A stretch of 45,606 bases of DNA from Rheinheimera sp. 1928-s (GTDB taxonomy: Bacteria > Pseudomonadota > Gammaproteobacteria > Enterobacterales > Alteromonadaceae), in the NCBI RefSeq assembly GCF_029269265.1, contig NZ_JARIXP010000002.1, positions 146,829 to 192,434 of the forward strand, in the 5' to 3' direction. Shown piece after piece: positions 20,167-28,618 of this stretch (positions within the stretch are counted from its first letter, which is position 1; the number at the start of each line of letters is the position of its first letter). The translations under genes were made by a program, and so were the position numbers. The notes beneath the pieces are model-generated. The model saw nothing but the letters and a program-made list of their open reading frames with translations. It made no database searches and was not told where the DNA came from.

Positions 20167-21873
20167 CTACAGGCTCTCAGTCAGTATTTTTGGTGTAACG
20201 AAAATCAGTAATTCAGTTTTTTCATTAAAGTCATTGCGGCGTTTAAATAAATTACCTAAATAGGGAATGTCACCAAACACTGGTACTTTAGAGGTGGTAT
20301 TGGTCATCTGCTGCTGGTAAATGCCACCCAGAACTACTGTAGCGCCATTATCGACCAGCACCTGGGTCTGGATGCGCTGCGTATCTATCGCCTGCGCAGG
20401 GCCATTGCCAGTCGATACAGTTTCACCACGAGTATCTTGAGTGATCTCCAAATCCAGAATAATTTTATTGTCTGGCGTAATTTGTGGGGTGACTTCAAGG
20501 CTCAATACCGCCTTTTTAAAGGTCACTGTAGTAGCTCCACTGCTGGATGCTTCCAGATAAGGAATTTCAGTACCCTGCTCTATGCGGGCTTTTTTCTGAT
20601 TGGCCGTGGTAATACGAGGACTGGCAATAATTTCGCCTTTGTTTTCCTGCTCCAGCGCTGACAACTCTAAATCCAGTAAAGTACCATCAGCAAATTTAGT
20701 CACATGAAAAGCTATACTGCCAGCCGGATTCGCCACAGGTAAATTCACATTCCATCTATCATTTAAAGCAGGCACAGTGCCACCAGCCAGATTATTGGCA
20801 CCAGGTGCATTGCCAGACCAGGCTCTGTCATTTTGCTGGTCGCTAAAGCCCCAGCGTAAGCCTATTTCGTCCCGCACGTTGTCTTTAACTGTCACCATCC
20901 GGGATTCAATCAGCACTTGCTTCACCGGCACATCCAGCCGTCGCAATAAACGCCGCACACTTTCAATAGTGGTTGCAGTGTCTTTCACCAGCAAGGTATT
21001 GGTTCTGTCATCCACAGCCACATTACCGCGGGCGGATAGTAGGGTCGCTTCTTTATTGTTGAGTAAAGCGGCAATATCCGCCGCTTTGGCATAATTAATA
21101 GGTAAAAACTCTGAGATCAGAGGTTCCAGTTGTTCAACCTGCTGCTGAGCCTGTAGCTCTTTCGCTTCGCGCGCTGCCAGCTCATCAGAGGGCGCTATCA
21201 TCAGAATATTGCCATCCATACGTTTATCCAAACCACGCACTTTCAGCACTATATCCAGCGCCTGATCCCAGGGCGTGCCATCCAACCGCAAGGTGATATT
21301 GCCTGTCACTGAGTCACTGGTAACCAGATTAAAGCCGTTGTAATCTGCAATGATCTGCAGCACTGTACGCACCGGAATATCCTGAAAATTCAAAGAAATA
21401 GCGCGGCCTACATACTGAGCTGTTGCGGCTGACTGCTGCTGGTCCGCAGCGCTTTTTTGCACCACCAGATGAAACACCTGATCGACTTGCTGGTAGCTGT
21501 AGGTGAATGAATCAAGAGTTGCGATCACCAACCTTGCTTTGTCGCCTTCCCTGAATGTTTCAATACCTTTAACCACAGTAGCGAAATCCAGCACATCCAG
21601 TTGATACAACAACTCATCACTGATTTGAGTATCATGAAAGTCCAGTTGGATTTGGCCATTTTGTTCAACCACATCCACAGCAGCCGAATTTTGTTGCAGA
21701 AACACCAGAATCTTTGCCTCGCCTTGTTCTCCACGACGAAAATCTATCGATTCAATCTCATTAATAAAGTCTGTACTCTGCCGTGCTGAGGTATAAAAAG
21801 CCAGCACAGCACAAAACAGCATTATTACTTTACTAAGGTGCAGAAGCCTGGAGCTTGTTTTAATTTTTATCAT
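20167..21873 (-). CDS. pilQ: Type IV pilus secretin PilQ
   Basis: Outer membrane secretin through which type IV pili pass. 568 aa, on the short side for PilQ, with one AMIN domain rather than the two of Pseudomonas. Layout: hydrophobic export signal 1 to about 30, AMIN about 38-135 (cell wall binding), secretin/TonB short N domain about 160-215 (LNFQDIPVRTVLQIIADYNG), N1 domain about 240-320, and the secretin barrel about 400-566, including SPRITTANQKKARIEQG, VTPQITPDNKI and VPVFGDIPYLGNLF. The start ATG lies 12 bp after the pilP stop. It is the last gene of pilMNOPQ. Confidence 0.96.
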   Translation of the reverse strand: MIKIKTSSRLLHLSKVIMLFCAVLAFYTSARQSTDFINEIESIDFRRGEQGEAKILVFLQQNSAAVDVVEQNGQIQLDFHDTQISDELLYQLDVLDFATVVKGIETFREGDKARLVIATLDSFTYSYQQVDQVFHLVVQKSAADQQQSAATAQYVGRAISLNFQDIPVRTVLQIIADYNGFNLVTSDSVTGNITLRLDGTPWDQALDIVLKVRGLDKRMDGNILMIAPSDELAAREAKELQAQQQVEQLEPLISEFLPINYAKAADIAALLNNKEATLLSARGNVAVDDRTNTLLVKDTATTIESVRRLLRRLDVPVKQVLIESRMVTVKDNVRDEIGLRWGFSDQQNDRAWSGNAPGANNLAGGTVPALNDRWNVNLPVANPAGSIAFHVTKFADGTLLDLELSALEQENKGEIIASPRITTANQKKARIEQGTEIPYLEASSSGATTVTFKKAVLSLEVTPQITPDNKIILDLEITQDTRGETVSTGNGPAQAIDTQRIQTQVLVDNGATVVLGGIYQQQMTNTTSKVPVFGDIPYLGNLFKRRNDFNEKTELLIFVTPKILTESL

Positions 21874-21885
21874 GATTCAGGGTGC

Positions 21886-22431
21886 TCAGTTAGTTTCGGC
21901 TGCATCAGCGGACGCATCCAACAATTGCAATTTGCTGTTCCTCTGCACAGTGCAACCACTGCCATCAGGAATAAATTCTGTGATCTCAATATAGTCTGGC
22001 TTTACGGCTATCACCTTGCCATGAAATAAACCTAATCTGTCGTTGATACTAATCCTGTGCAAACTTTGATCTGAGGCTTCAATCAAAGCCCATAACTGAT
22101 CAGCATGGCCCAGGGTGCCACGCATTTTTAAGTTATCTATGGCAAATTGTTCCAGTGCTTGTTTTTCGCGCTGATTATCCAATTGAATACAACCCGGCTG
22201 ATGCACAGGCAGTTGGTTGTAAGCCTCCGGTGATGGCAAACTGAAAGGACTGCGTAAGTCGGAGCTGGTGTAAGGCAAGTGTTCAAAGGCTTTGACCGGT
22301 GGCAAAGGCGGAATTTTAGCGTTGGAGTTCGCTTTCACATCCGCCATAAACTGCTGAATATCAGTGGTATCGTCAAAACATCCAGCTAAAAACAGGGTCA
22401 TAAAAAGCAGAAGCAATGAAGTCAGTTTCAT
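21886..22431 (-). CDS. pilP: Type IV pilus assembly lipoprotein PilP
   Basis: Inner membrane lipoprotein, 181 aa, that links the PilN-PilO complex to the secretin PilQ. The lipobox is LAGC with lipidated Cys18. After a Pro-rich linker (about 36-75), the C-terminal HR/beta domain (about 100-170) carries MRGTLGHADQLWALIEA, then YIEITEFIPDGSGC. The ATG overlaps the pilO stop by 4 bp, so translation is coupled. Confidence 0.95.
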   Translation of the reverse strand: MKLTSLLLLFMTLFLAGCFDDTTDIQQFMADVKANSNAKIPPLPPVKAFEHLPYTSSDLRSPFSLPSPEAYNQLPVHQPGCIQLDNQREKQALEQFAIDNLKMRGTLGHADQLWALIEASDQSLHRISINDRLGLFHGKVIAVKPDYIEITEFIPDGSGCTVQRNSKLQLLDASADAAETN

Positions 22432-23027
22432 TTTTTCAGCTCCTTGTACCTGTAAGTTTTGGCGATAACACTAAAACTCTGCTTACCGTCTTCCCTGCTT
22501 TGGATCAAAAAATCATGCAAACTGACAATACGGGGTAACTTGGCAATTTCACTGACAAAATTACCAATCTGGTGATAATCCCCCACCACCTCAATCTGGA
22601 TAGGTAATTCGGTATAAAACTCTTTTTCAATTTCCGGCATCCAGTTAATCCGGACAAAGGTCAGCCCCACTGAAGTACCGGCAAAAGTAATATCATCCAG
22701 CATGCCAGGGGTTTCGTGGGTTGCAGGTAGTTGTTTTAATAAGGTGGAAAAGGTTTTTTCCATTTCCAGCATTTGCTCTTGGTACAACTCAAGATTGATC
22801 GCCTTTACATATTTATTTTGGTAATCCACCCGCAGTTCCAGCTCTTTTTGTTGTGCTGTTTCGAGGTTCGTCACCTGAGCTTCAATCAGGAAAAAATAAC
22901 TCAGCAACATCACGACAAAAGCCACGACCAAAGCCAGACCAATTTTCCCAGCTTTCGGCCAGGCTCCCATATTATTAAAATCAATTTCAGATAAATCGAT
23001 ATCGGACAAGTTAATGTTCAGGCTCAT
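22428..23027 (-). CDS. pilO: Type IV pilus inner membrane protein PilO
   Basis: Bitopic inner membrane protein, 199 aa. A short cytoplasmic N-terminus (INLSDIDLSEIDFNNMGAWP) is followed by one transmembrane helix at about 27-48, a coiled coil at about 50-95 and a C-terminal ferredoxin-like fold. It pairs with PilN to form the alignment complex between motor and secretin. It overlaps both pilN and pilP by 4 bp (ATGA), which marks a translationally coupled run. Confidence 0.94.
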   Translation of the reverse strand: MSLNINLSDIDLSEIDFNNMGAWPKAGKIGLALVVAFVVMLLSYFFLIEAQVTNLETAQQKELELRVDYQNKYVKAINLELYQEQMLEMEKTFSTLLKQLPATHETPGMLDDITFAGTSVGLTFVRINWMPEIEKEFYTELPIQIEVVGDYHQIGNFVSEIAKLPRIVSLHDFLIQSREDGKQSFSVIAKTYRYKELKK

Positions 23028-23632
23028 TTGCTTGCTCCGCTTTTAGCAGCGCCAGCCTTGCCAGCGGGCTCCGGTGGTAATGGAGGCGGTTCAGCACCCA
23101 CCAGATGTAAGTGCATTTTGAAATCACTTAATAAACCACTGTCCTCTTTGCTGGCCTGAATAAACTCCAACACAGGTAACGTCAGCAGAGGGGATTGTTC
23201 AATCACTCGCAGCAAGCTGGATAATCTGTTGTTAGACTCACTTTTCCCTGTCACCAGTAACCTGTTGAACTTCTTATCTAATGACACCAGATACACCCCA
23301 GCAGGTACAGTCTTGGCCACTTCATCCATAATTTGAGTGCCCAGATTTCTGCTGCGCTGCAACTGCTCTATCAGTGACATACGCTGCTGCAAACCGGCTT
23401 TTTGTTTTTCCAGCTCACGGATCTGTGCAATACGCTGATCCAATACCTGAATTTCCGTCTCCAGTAAGGTATTGCGGCTGAGTTGCCCTTCCACACGGGC
23501 CTGATACAGCCAATAGACAATAAACATCAACACAAAGGCCAATACAGCCACCTGCGCCAACACCGTCAGATAATTCAATTGTTGTTGTTTACGCGCGGCT
23601 TCACGCCATGGCAGCAGGTTTATTGATGCCAT
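23024..23632 (-). CDS. pilN: Type IV pilus inner membrane protein PilN
   Basis: Bitopic inner membrane protein, 202 aa. The cytoplasmic N-terminus carries INLLPWRE (4-11), the conserved peptide that docks into PilM. A transmembrane helix follows at about 23-43, then a coiled coil (about 48-95) and a C-terminal ferredoxin-like fold that dimerises with PilO. The tail is Pro/Ala/Gly-rich (PPPLPPEPAGKAG). It overlaps the end of pilM by 13 bp and the start of pilO by 4 bp. Confidence 0.94.
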   Translation of the reverse strand: MASINLLPWREAARKQQQLNYLTVLAQVAVLAFVLMFIVYWLYQARVEGQLSRNTLLETEIQVLDQRIAQIRELEKQKAGLQQRMSLIEQLQRSRNLGTQIMDEVAKTVPAGVYLVSLDKKFNRLLVTGKSESNNRLSSLLRVIEQSPLLTLPVLEFIQASKEDSGLLSDFKMHLHLVGAEPPPLPPEPAGKAGAAKSGASK

Positions 23633-24699
23633 GAGTTAAAACTCCGTAGCGCTAAGCCTGTGGCAATCATCAGGCAAGGGGCTTTTTCCGTCAGCTCCTG
23701 ACGATGAACAGCCGAGGCTGATTCCATATGGCGAAACGGATTGGCGATCACAGCCTGAATGGCCAGCTCGTCACTGATCAGAGTGTCTATGCCATCCAGC
23801 AAACTGGTACCGCCACTGATCAGCAAATAATCCACCTGCTCTTTACCACTGGTGGTCAGGTACATCTGAATAGCTCGGCGGATTTGCTGCAATAACATGG
23901 TCTGAAAAGGTGCCAGGACTTCAAAACTGTAACTGGGAGGCAAGTCGGCCAGAATTTTTGCCTGTTCTGCTTCTTCATAGGTTTTATTGTAGTAATTCAT
24001 AATACTGCGGCTGTAATGCTCGCCACCAAAGGCAATATCTCTGGTGTAGAGGTTTTTATCGCCCTCCACTATGCTCAGCAGCGTCATAGTGGCGCCTATA
24101 TCCAGCACAGCCACTACTTTTTCTGCAGCATCCTCGGGCAATTGATCCAGGCACAGCTCAGCGGCGCGGCTTAAGGCTGAACTTTCGACATCTATTACTT
24201 TGGCGGTAAATCCAGCCGACTCCAGCGCGGTAACACGGGCCTGAACACTTTCGGTGCGGGCGGCACTAAGCAACACATTCACTTTACTCGGGTCAGTTTC
24301 ATTGGCTTCGAGCCGTTCGAAGTCTAAACTGACTTCATTCAGCGGGTATGGAATTAAACTATCGGCTTCTAATTCAATCTGACGGGCTAATTCAGCATCT
24401 GTTAAACTGGCATCCATAAAAATGACTTTACTGATCACCAAAGAACCAGACACAGCCGATGCAGCATACTTAATTGATTTATCTATCTTTTTCCTGATAT
24501 TCAATAAAGCATGAGCCACAGCTTCGATATCCTGAATTTCACGATCCACCATCGTGCCTTTCAGCATAGGTTCTATTGCAAAGGCTTCTACTTTATAATG
24601 CTGGTTGTGTTGGCTTAATAACACAGCTTTAACAGCATGTGAGCCAATATCGACCCCTAACATTAAGGTTTTTTTTGTTTGAAACAGCTGCTTTAGCAT
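23620..24699 (-). CDS. pilM: Type IV pilus actin-like ATPase PilM
   Basis: Cytoplasmic actin/FtsA-like protein, 359 aa, that binds ATP and the PilN N-terminus to recruit the pilus alignment complex. Phosphate 1 loop LGVDIGSHAVKAV (about 13-25), VAVLDIGATMTLLS and LLISGGTSLL (adenosine site) are visible. I start at ATG 24699 (MLKQLFQTKK), placing the first strand about 13 residues in, as in other PilM proteins. The open frame extends to a TTG at 24765 but gains nothing family-like. GGGA lies only 4 nt before the ATG, so the start is moderately sure. It heads the operon pilMNOPQ, divergent from ponA. Confidence 0.93.
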   Translation of the reverse strand: MLKQLFQTKKTLMLGVDIGSHAVKAVLLSQHNQHYKVEAFAIEPMLKGTMVDREIQDIEAVAHALLNIRKKIDKSIKYAASAVSGSLVISKVIFMDASLTDAELARQIELEADSLIPYPLNEVSLDFERLEANETDPSKVNVLLSAARTESVQARVTALESAGFTAKVIDVESSALSRAAELCLDQLPEDAAEKVVAVLDIGATMTLLSIVEGDKNLYTRDIAFGGEHYSRSIMNYYNKTYEEAEQAKILADLPPSYSFEVLAPFQTMLLQQIRRAIQMYLTTSGKEQVDYLLISGGTSLLDGIDTLISDELAIQAVIANPFRHMESASAVHRQELTEKAPCLMIATGLALRSFNSWHQ

Positions 24700-24850
24700 A
24701 GCGTCCCGTGCACAGGTCAATGATTTATATTGAACTTCTGTCATGAGCTTAGTCGTTTCATACAAGATTGCGTAGGGTCAGCAAACAGCTTTTAAAAAAA
24801 AACAGACTAGCAGTCCCGCTAGATCCAAAAATATACATTGAGGTTAATCA

Positions 24851-27472
24851 GTGTCGTGGTTTAAAAAACTAATCATTCTGATGATTGCAGGTGCTTTTTC
24901 CGTTGTAGCTCTGGTTGCGGCGAGTTACTGGTATGTCAAAGATGACCTGCCAAGTGTGGCCACATTAAAAGATGTGAAGCTGCAAACGCCAATGCGTGTC
25001 TTTAGTCAGGACGGCGAACTTATTTCACAGTTCGGTGAAAAACGTCGTATTCCATTAAAACTGGAAGAAATGCCTGATTTGCTGCTCAAAGCCGTGCTTG
25101 CTACAGAAGACAACCGCTTCTATGAACACCCTGGCATTGATGTGATTGGTATGTTCCGCGCCTTTACCGTCGTTGCTATGAGCGGTGAAGCCAGGCAAGG
25201 TGCCAGTACTATTACTCAGCAATTAGCTCGTGTATTTTTCCTGACTCGGGAGAAAAAGCTAATCCGTAAAATTAAAGAAATATTTTTAGCTTTACGTATC
25301 GAACAGGAACTCACCAAAGATGAAATTCTGGAGCTGTATTTAAACAAAATTGAATTAGGGCATCGCTCTTTTGGTGTGGGTGCTGCAGCGCAAGTGTACT
25401 TTGGCAAAAACATTCAGGATTTAACTTTATCTGAAATGGCTATTATTGCCGGTTTACCGCAAGGCCCTTCGGTATTAAACCCGGTGCGTTCGCCAAGCCG
25501 TGCCCGGGCTCGTCGCAATATTGTATTGGGGCGTATGCTGAATGAAGGCTACATCACTCAGGCTCAGTATGATGAAGCACTGCAGGAGCCTATTTTATCC
25601 AAACTGCACGGCGCGCAAATTACCGCTTCAGCTCCTTATATAGCTGAAATGGTGCGTCAGGAAGTGGTGGATAAATATGGCGAAGAAGAAGCCTATTCCA
25701 AAGGTTTTCAGGTGTTTACTACTGTAGATTCTAAATTACAGGGTAAAGCTGTAGCTGCTGTGCAAAAAAATGTCGTGGGCTATGATGAACGCCATGGCTA
25801 CCGTGGCCCTGTCGCCACTTTGTGGCAAGCCACAGCCCAACCTCAGGAAGATGGTTCAGTTAAATTTGCCGAAACAGACCGCATGACGGATGAAGCTATT
25901 CTGGCTTATCTGGATACACAAAATGGTCTGGAAGATTTAATTCCGGCCGTTATTACTGAAGTGTCAGGCCAGCAGGCAGAAGCCATTTTATCCGGTGGCC
26001 GTAAAATCACCTTGCCATGGCAGGGGTTAAACTGGGCCAGAGCTTTTATCAGTCATGACAGACAAAGCCATCCACCTAAAGCAGCGGCCGACGTGTTAGC
26101 ACCAGGTATGCATGTATTAGTGCGTCCCGATGCCGGCGAATGGCGTTTAGGCCAAATTCCAGGTGTCAGTGGCGCTATAGTGGCCATTAATCCGAAGGAT
26201 GGTGCTGTGCAGGCCTTAGTAGGCGGTTACAGTTTTGCCATGACACAGTTTAACCGCGCCACTCAGGCGAATCGCCAGGTGGGTTCTAACATCAAACCTT
26301 TTATTTATTCTGCTGCGCTGGAAGCTAATCTGACACTGGCAACCTTAATGAACGATGCACCTATTCACCAGTGGGATGAAGGTTCAAATCAGGCATGGCG
26401 ACCGAAAAACTCCCCTGAAGTGTATGACGGAGCTATCCGTATTCGTGAAGCTTTAGCCAAATCAAAAAACGTAGTCGCAGTGCGTTTATTACGTGCTGTA
26501 GGTATAGAAAACACCCGCCAGCATCTGACTAAATTTGGTTTCAGAGAAAAAGATCTGCCACACAGTGAAACCCTTGCCTTAGGTTCAGCTTCGTTAACTC
26601 CGCTTGAACTGGCCACAGGTTATGCGGTATTCGCCAACGGTGGATATTTAGTGAAGCCTTATGTCATTACCAAAATTCTGGATGATCAAAATAACCTGAT
26701 TTACGAGCATATTCCTGTGCCAGTCTGCGCTGAATGCGAACAACAAGACTTAGCAACCAAGGCCGCTGCCGAACAAGCAGCAAAGGAAGCTGCAGCTCTG
26801 GCAGAAACAGCAGATCCTGAAGCTCAGTTGGAAGCTACTTTTGCCGAACAAACAGCGACAACCGAACCAGCGACTACAACAGCTCCGGCTTATGCGCCAC
26901 GGGTGTTATCAGCACAAAATGCATTTTTAATTGCTGACGCACTGAAAAGTTCGATTTGGGGTGGCGGTGACTGGAAAGCCGGCACTGGCTGGCTGGGTAC
27001 AGCTCACAGGTTACGAGAGTTAAAACGCCAGGATTTAGCCGGCAAAACAGGTACCACCAATGATGTAAAAGACGCCTGGTTCTCTGGTTTTTCGCCAGAA
27101 CTTGTCGTCACTTCATGGGTAGGTTTTGATGATGCTGAAAGCCGCTTAGGTAAAACAGCCTGGAATAATAACTTAGGCAAAGATCAGATTGCTGGCGGTG
27201 AGTCCGGAGCTAGAACAGCTTTACCGGCCTGGCAGGAGTTTGTCGGTTTTGCGTTAAAAGATAAACCACAAGTCTATATGCAGCCTCCTGTAGGCATCAC
27301 CTCAGTACGGATTGATCTGAAAACGGGTTTATTAACTCAGGCTACAGATAACAGCAGTGGCTTCGAGTTTTTTATTCAGGGTACAGAACCCAAAACTTAT
27401 GTGAACTCATCAGTGCAACAATTACCAACACAAAATAATCAGCAACAGCAAGACGAAATAGAGTTGTTCTGA
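24851..27472 (+). CDS. mrcA: Penicillin-binding protein 1A
   Basis: Bifunctional peptidoglycan synthase (glycosyltransferase and transpeptidase), anchored in the inner membrane by a helix at about 7-29; 873 aa (E. coli PBP1A 850). The GT51 domain spans about 50-225 with catalytic Glu86 (ATEDNRFYEH) and ARQGASTITQQLARVF. The transpeptidase domain spans about 430-790 with SxxK Ser479-Lys482 (GSNIKPF), SKN 538-540 and KTG 732-734. An Ala/Glu/Thr-rich stretch (about 628-680) interrupts the transpeptidase half. The start is GTG with GAGG 7 nt upstream. It is divergent from pilM across about 150 bp, as in E. coli and Pseudomonas (also called ponA). Confidence 0.97.
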   Translation: MSWFKKLIILMIAGAFSVVALVAASYWYVKDDLPSVATLKDVKLQTPMRVFSQDGELISQFGEKRRIPLKLEEMPDLLLKAVLATEDNRFYEHPGIDVIGMFRAFTVVAMSGEARQGASTITQQLARVFFLTREKKLIRKIKEIFLALRIEQELTKDEILELYLNKIELGHRSFGVGAAAQVYFGKNIQDLTLSEMAIIAGLPQGPSVLNPVRSPSRARARRNIVLGRMLNEGYITQAQYDEALQEPILSKLHGAQITASAPYIAEMVRQEVVDKYGEEEAYSKGFQVFTTVDSKLQGKAVAAVQKNVVGYDERHGYRGPVATLWQATAQPQEDGSVKFAETDRMTDEAILAYLDTQNGLEDLIPAVITEVSGQQAEAILSGGRKITLPWQGLNWARAFISHDRQSHPPKAAADVLAPGMHVLVRPDAGEWRLGQIPGVSGAIVAINPKDGAVQALVGGYSFAMTQFNRATQANRQVGSNIKPFIYSAALEANLTLATLMNDAPIHQWDEGSNQAWRPKNSPEVYDGAIRIREALAKSKNVVAVRLLRAVGIENTRQHLTKFGFREKDLPHSETLALGSASLTPLELATGYAVFANGGYLVKPYVITKILDDQNNLIYEHIPVPVCAECEQQDLATKAAAEQAAKEAAALAETADPEAQLEATFAEQTATTEPATTTAPAYAPRVLSAQNAFLIADALKSSIWGGGDWKAGTGWLGTAHRLRELKRQDLAGKTGTTNDVKDAWFSGFSPELVVTSWVGFDDAESRLGKTAWNNNLGKDQIAGGESGARTALPAWQEFVGFALKDKPQVYMQPPVGITSVRIDLKTGLLTQATDNSSGFEFFIQGTEPKTYVNSSVQQLPTQNNQQQQDEIELF

Positions 27473-27494
27473 TAGCTTACCCAAGCTAAAAAAC

Positions 27495-27517
27495 AGGCCG
27501 CTTTTGCGGCCTTTTTT
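27495..27517 (+). terminator. Terminator after mrcA/ponA
   Basis: A 7-bp GC stem, AGGCCGC with GCGGCCT and loop TTTT, is followed by a run of Ts. It starts 22 bp after the mrcA stop: a textbook intrinsic terminator. Confidence 0.9.
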
Positions 27518-27544
27518 GTCACCAATACTGCATACCCATAGGGA

Positions 27545-27956
27545 TTAAGGTCTAGCGGCGATCACCTCGATTTCGACCAACATGCCATCCGCCACTAAAC
27601 CTGCAATTTGCAAAATCCATTTTTCCGCCCAAAGCTGGATCCCCAACCAGAAACACTGTCATTTTAATCACATCGCCCATACCCAGGCCTTTTTGCTTTA
27701 ATGAGCTTTCAATCTGGCTCAGCACGTTCAGGGTTTGCTCTTCGGTATTGCCCCAAAACTCCACTGAGCCTTTGGCCGCTTTTGGATCTTTAGGTGCTGG
27801 TACTTTGCCGCTTTCAAACACCAGTTTATTTACTTCCACTGCATTGGCGATAGGAAAAGTACTGTTGTCGGGCAAAGGATAGCGTTTTACTTCTGCCATC
27901 AGGCTGCTGCTTGCAACACAAAGTGATAACAGAGCTAATTTTGTCAGGCTTTTCAT
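27545..27956 (-). pseudogene. Exported RidA-family protein, broken by deletion and frameshift
   Basis: RidA (YjgF/YER057c) proteins hydrolyse reactive enamines and imines. This copy has a signal peptide (1 to about 21, ending SLMA), so it was periplasmic. Residues up to 116 (GDPALGGKMDFA) read as normal RidA; the frame then gives 18 unrelated residues and stops at 27552. In the next frame, from about 27611 down to a stop at 27545, the proper RidA end appears: QIAGLVADGMLVEIEVIAARP (given here in its two halves, QIAGLVADGM and LVEIEVIAARP). About 20-25 residues between the two parts are absent, including where family members carry the Arg (Arg105 in E. coli RidA) that binds the substrate. The junction lies at about 27609-27612. 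It follows the cytochrome gene by 14 bp. A sequencing or assembly error cannot explain a missing block easily but is not excluded. Confidence 0.82.
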
Positions 27957-27970
27957 TCGGTGGTTTCCTC

Positions 27971-28618
27971 TTATTTTTTAATGTCCGTTTGTTGAAGATT
28001 TGTCTTTTGAATATCCAAAGTAGTGATATAAGCCACAAGATCAGTCAGATCCTGATCCCGCTTAATTGAAAGTGCAATTTGTTTCATCAGCGCCCCGGCT
28101 GCATCTTTTTCAGCACTACCACGCTGTCCGCTACGATAAGCCTGTAATTGACGTAACAAATACCAGCTGTACTGGCCTGCCAGAGGGGGAGATCCCATTG
28201 TCTGATTACCTTCAGCGGCAGCACCATGACAAGCCGCGCAAGTCTGATACAAGGTTTTGCCTTGGCTCACATCTCCGGCAACCTTTTCAACCGTTTTGCT
28301 GACCTGAAAACCGCGGATAAAGCCAATGGCGCGTTTTATATCCTCCGGGCTCATACTTTGAGCCACCGCCATCATTTCCTTACTATAAGCGTCTGTGCTT
28401 TGATGACCACGCCAACCCGATTGAAACGCCTGTAGCTGAGAAGACAAATACCAGTCGGGTAAAATAGCCAGATTAGGCGCACTGATAGCCTCGTTGCCCT
28501 GTGCATTGCTGCCATGACAGACCAGACAATACTGGGCATCGGTATGAAAAGTTTCAGCCTGAACAGTAGCGCTGAATAAAACAGCGAACAAGGCACAATA
28601 TAAGATCCAGTCCTTCAT
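27971..28618 (-). CDS. Periplasmic diheme cytochrome c
   Basis: Exported 215-aa protein (signal peptide 1 to about 21, ending VQA) with two heme c sites, CLVCH (31-35) and CAACH (127-131). The two halves are an internal duplication: WYLSSQLQAFQSGWRG in the first matches WYLLRQLQAYRSGQRG in the second, the layout of cytochrome c4/c553-type electron carriers. The ATG overlaps the stop of the amine oxidase gene by 4 bp, so the two are translationally coupled. I infer that this is the electron acceptor of the flavoenzyme; cytochrome acceptors are known for the related nicotine oxidoreductase NicA2. The physiological partner downstream (oxidase) is unknown. Confidence 0.9.
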   Translation of the reverse strand: MKDWILYCALFAVLFSATVQAETFHTDAQYCLVCHGSNAQGNEAISAPNLAILPDWYLSSQLQAFQSGWRGHQSTDAYSKEMMAVAQSMSPEDIKRAIGFIRGFQVSKTVEKVAGDVSQGKTLYQTCAACHGAAAEGNQTMGSPPLAGQYSWYLLRQLQAYRSGQRGSAEKDAAGALMKQIALSIKRDQDLTDLVAYITTLDIQKTNLQQTDIKK

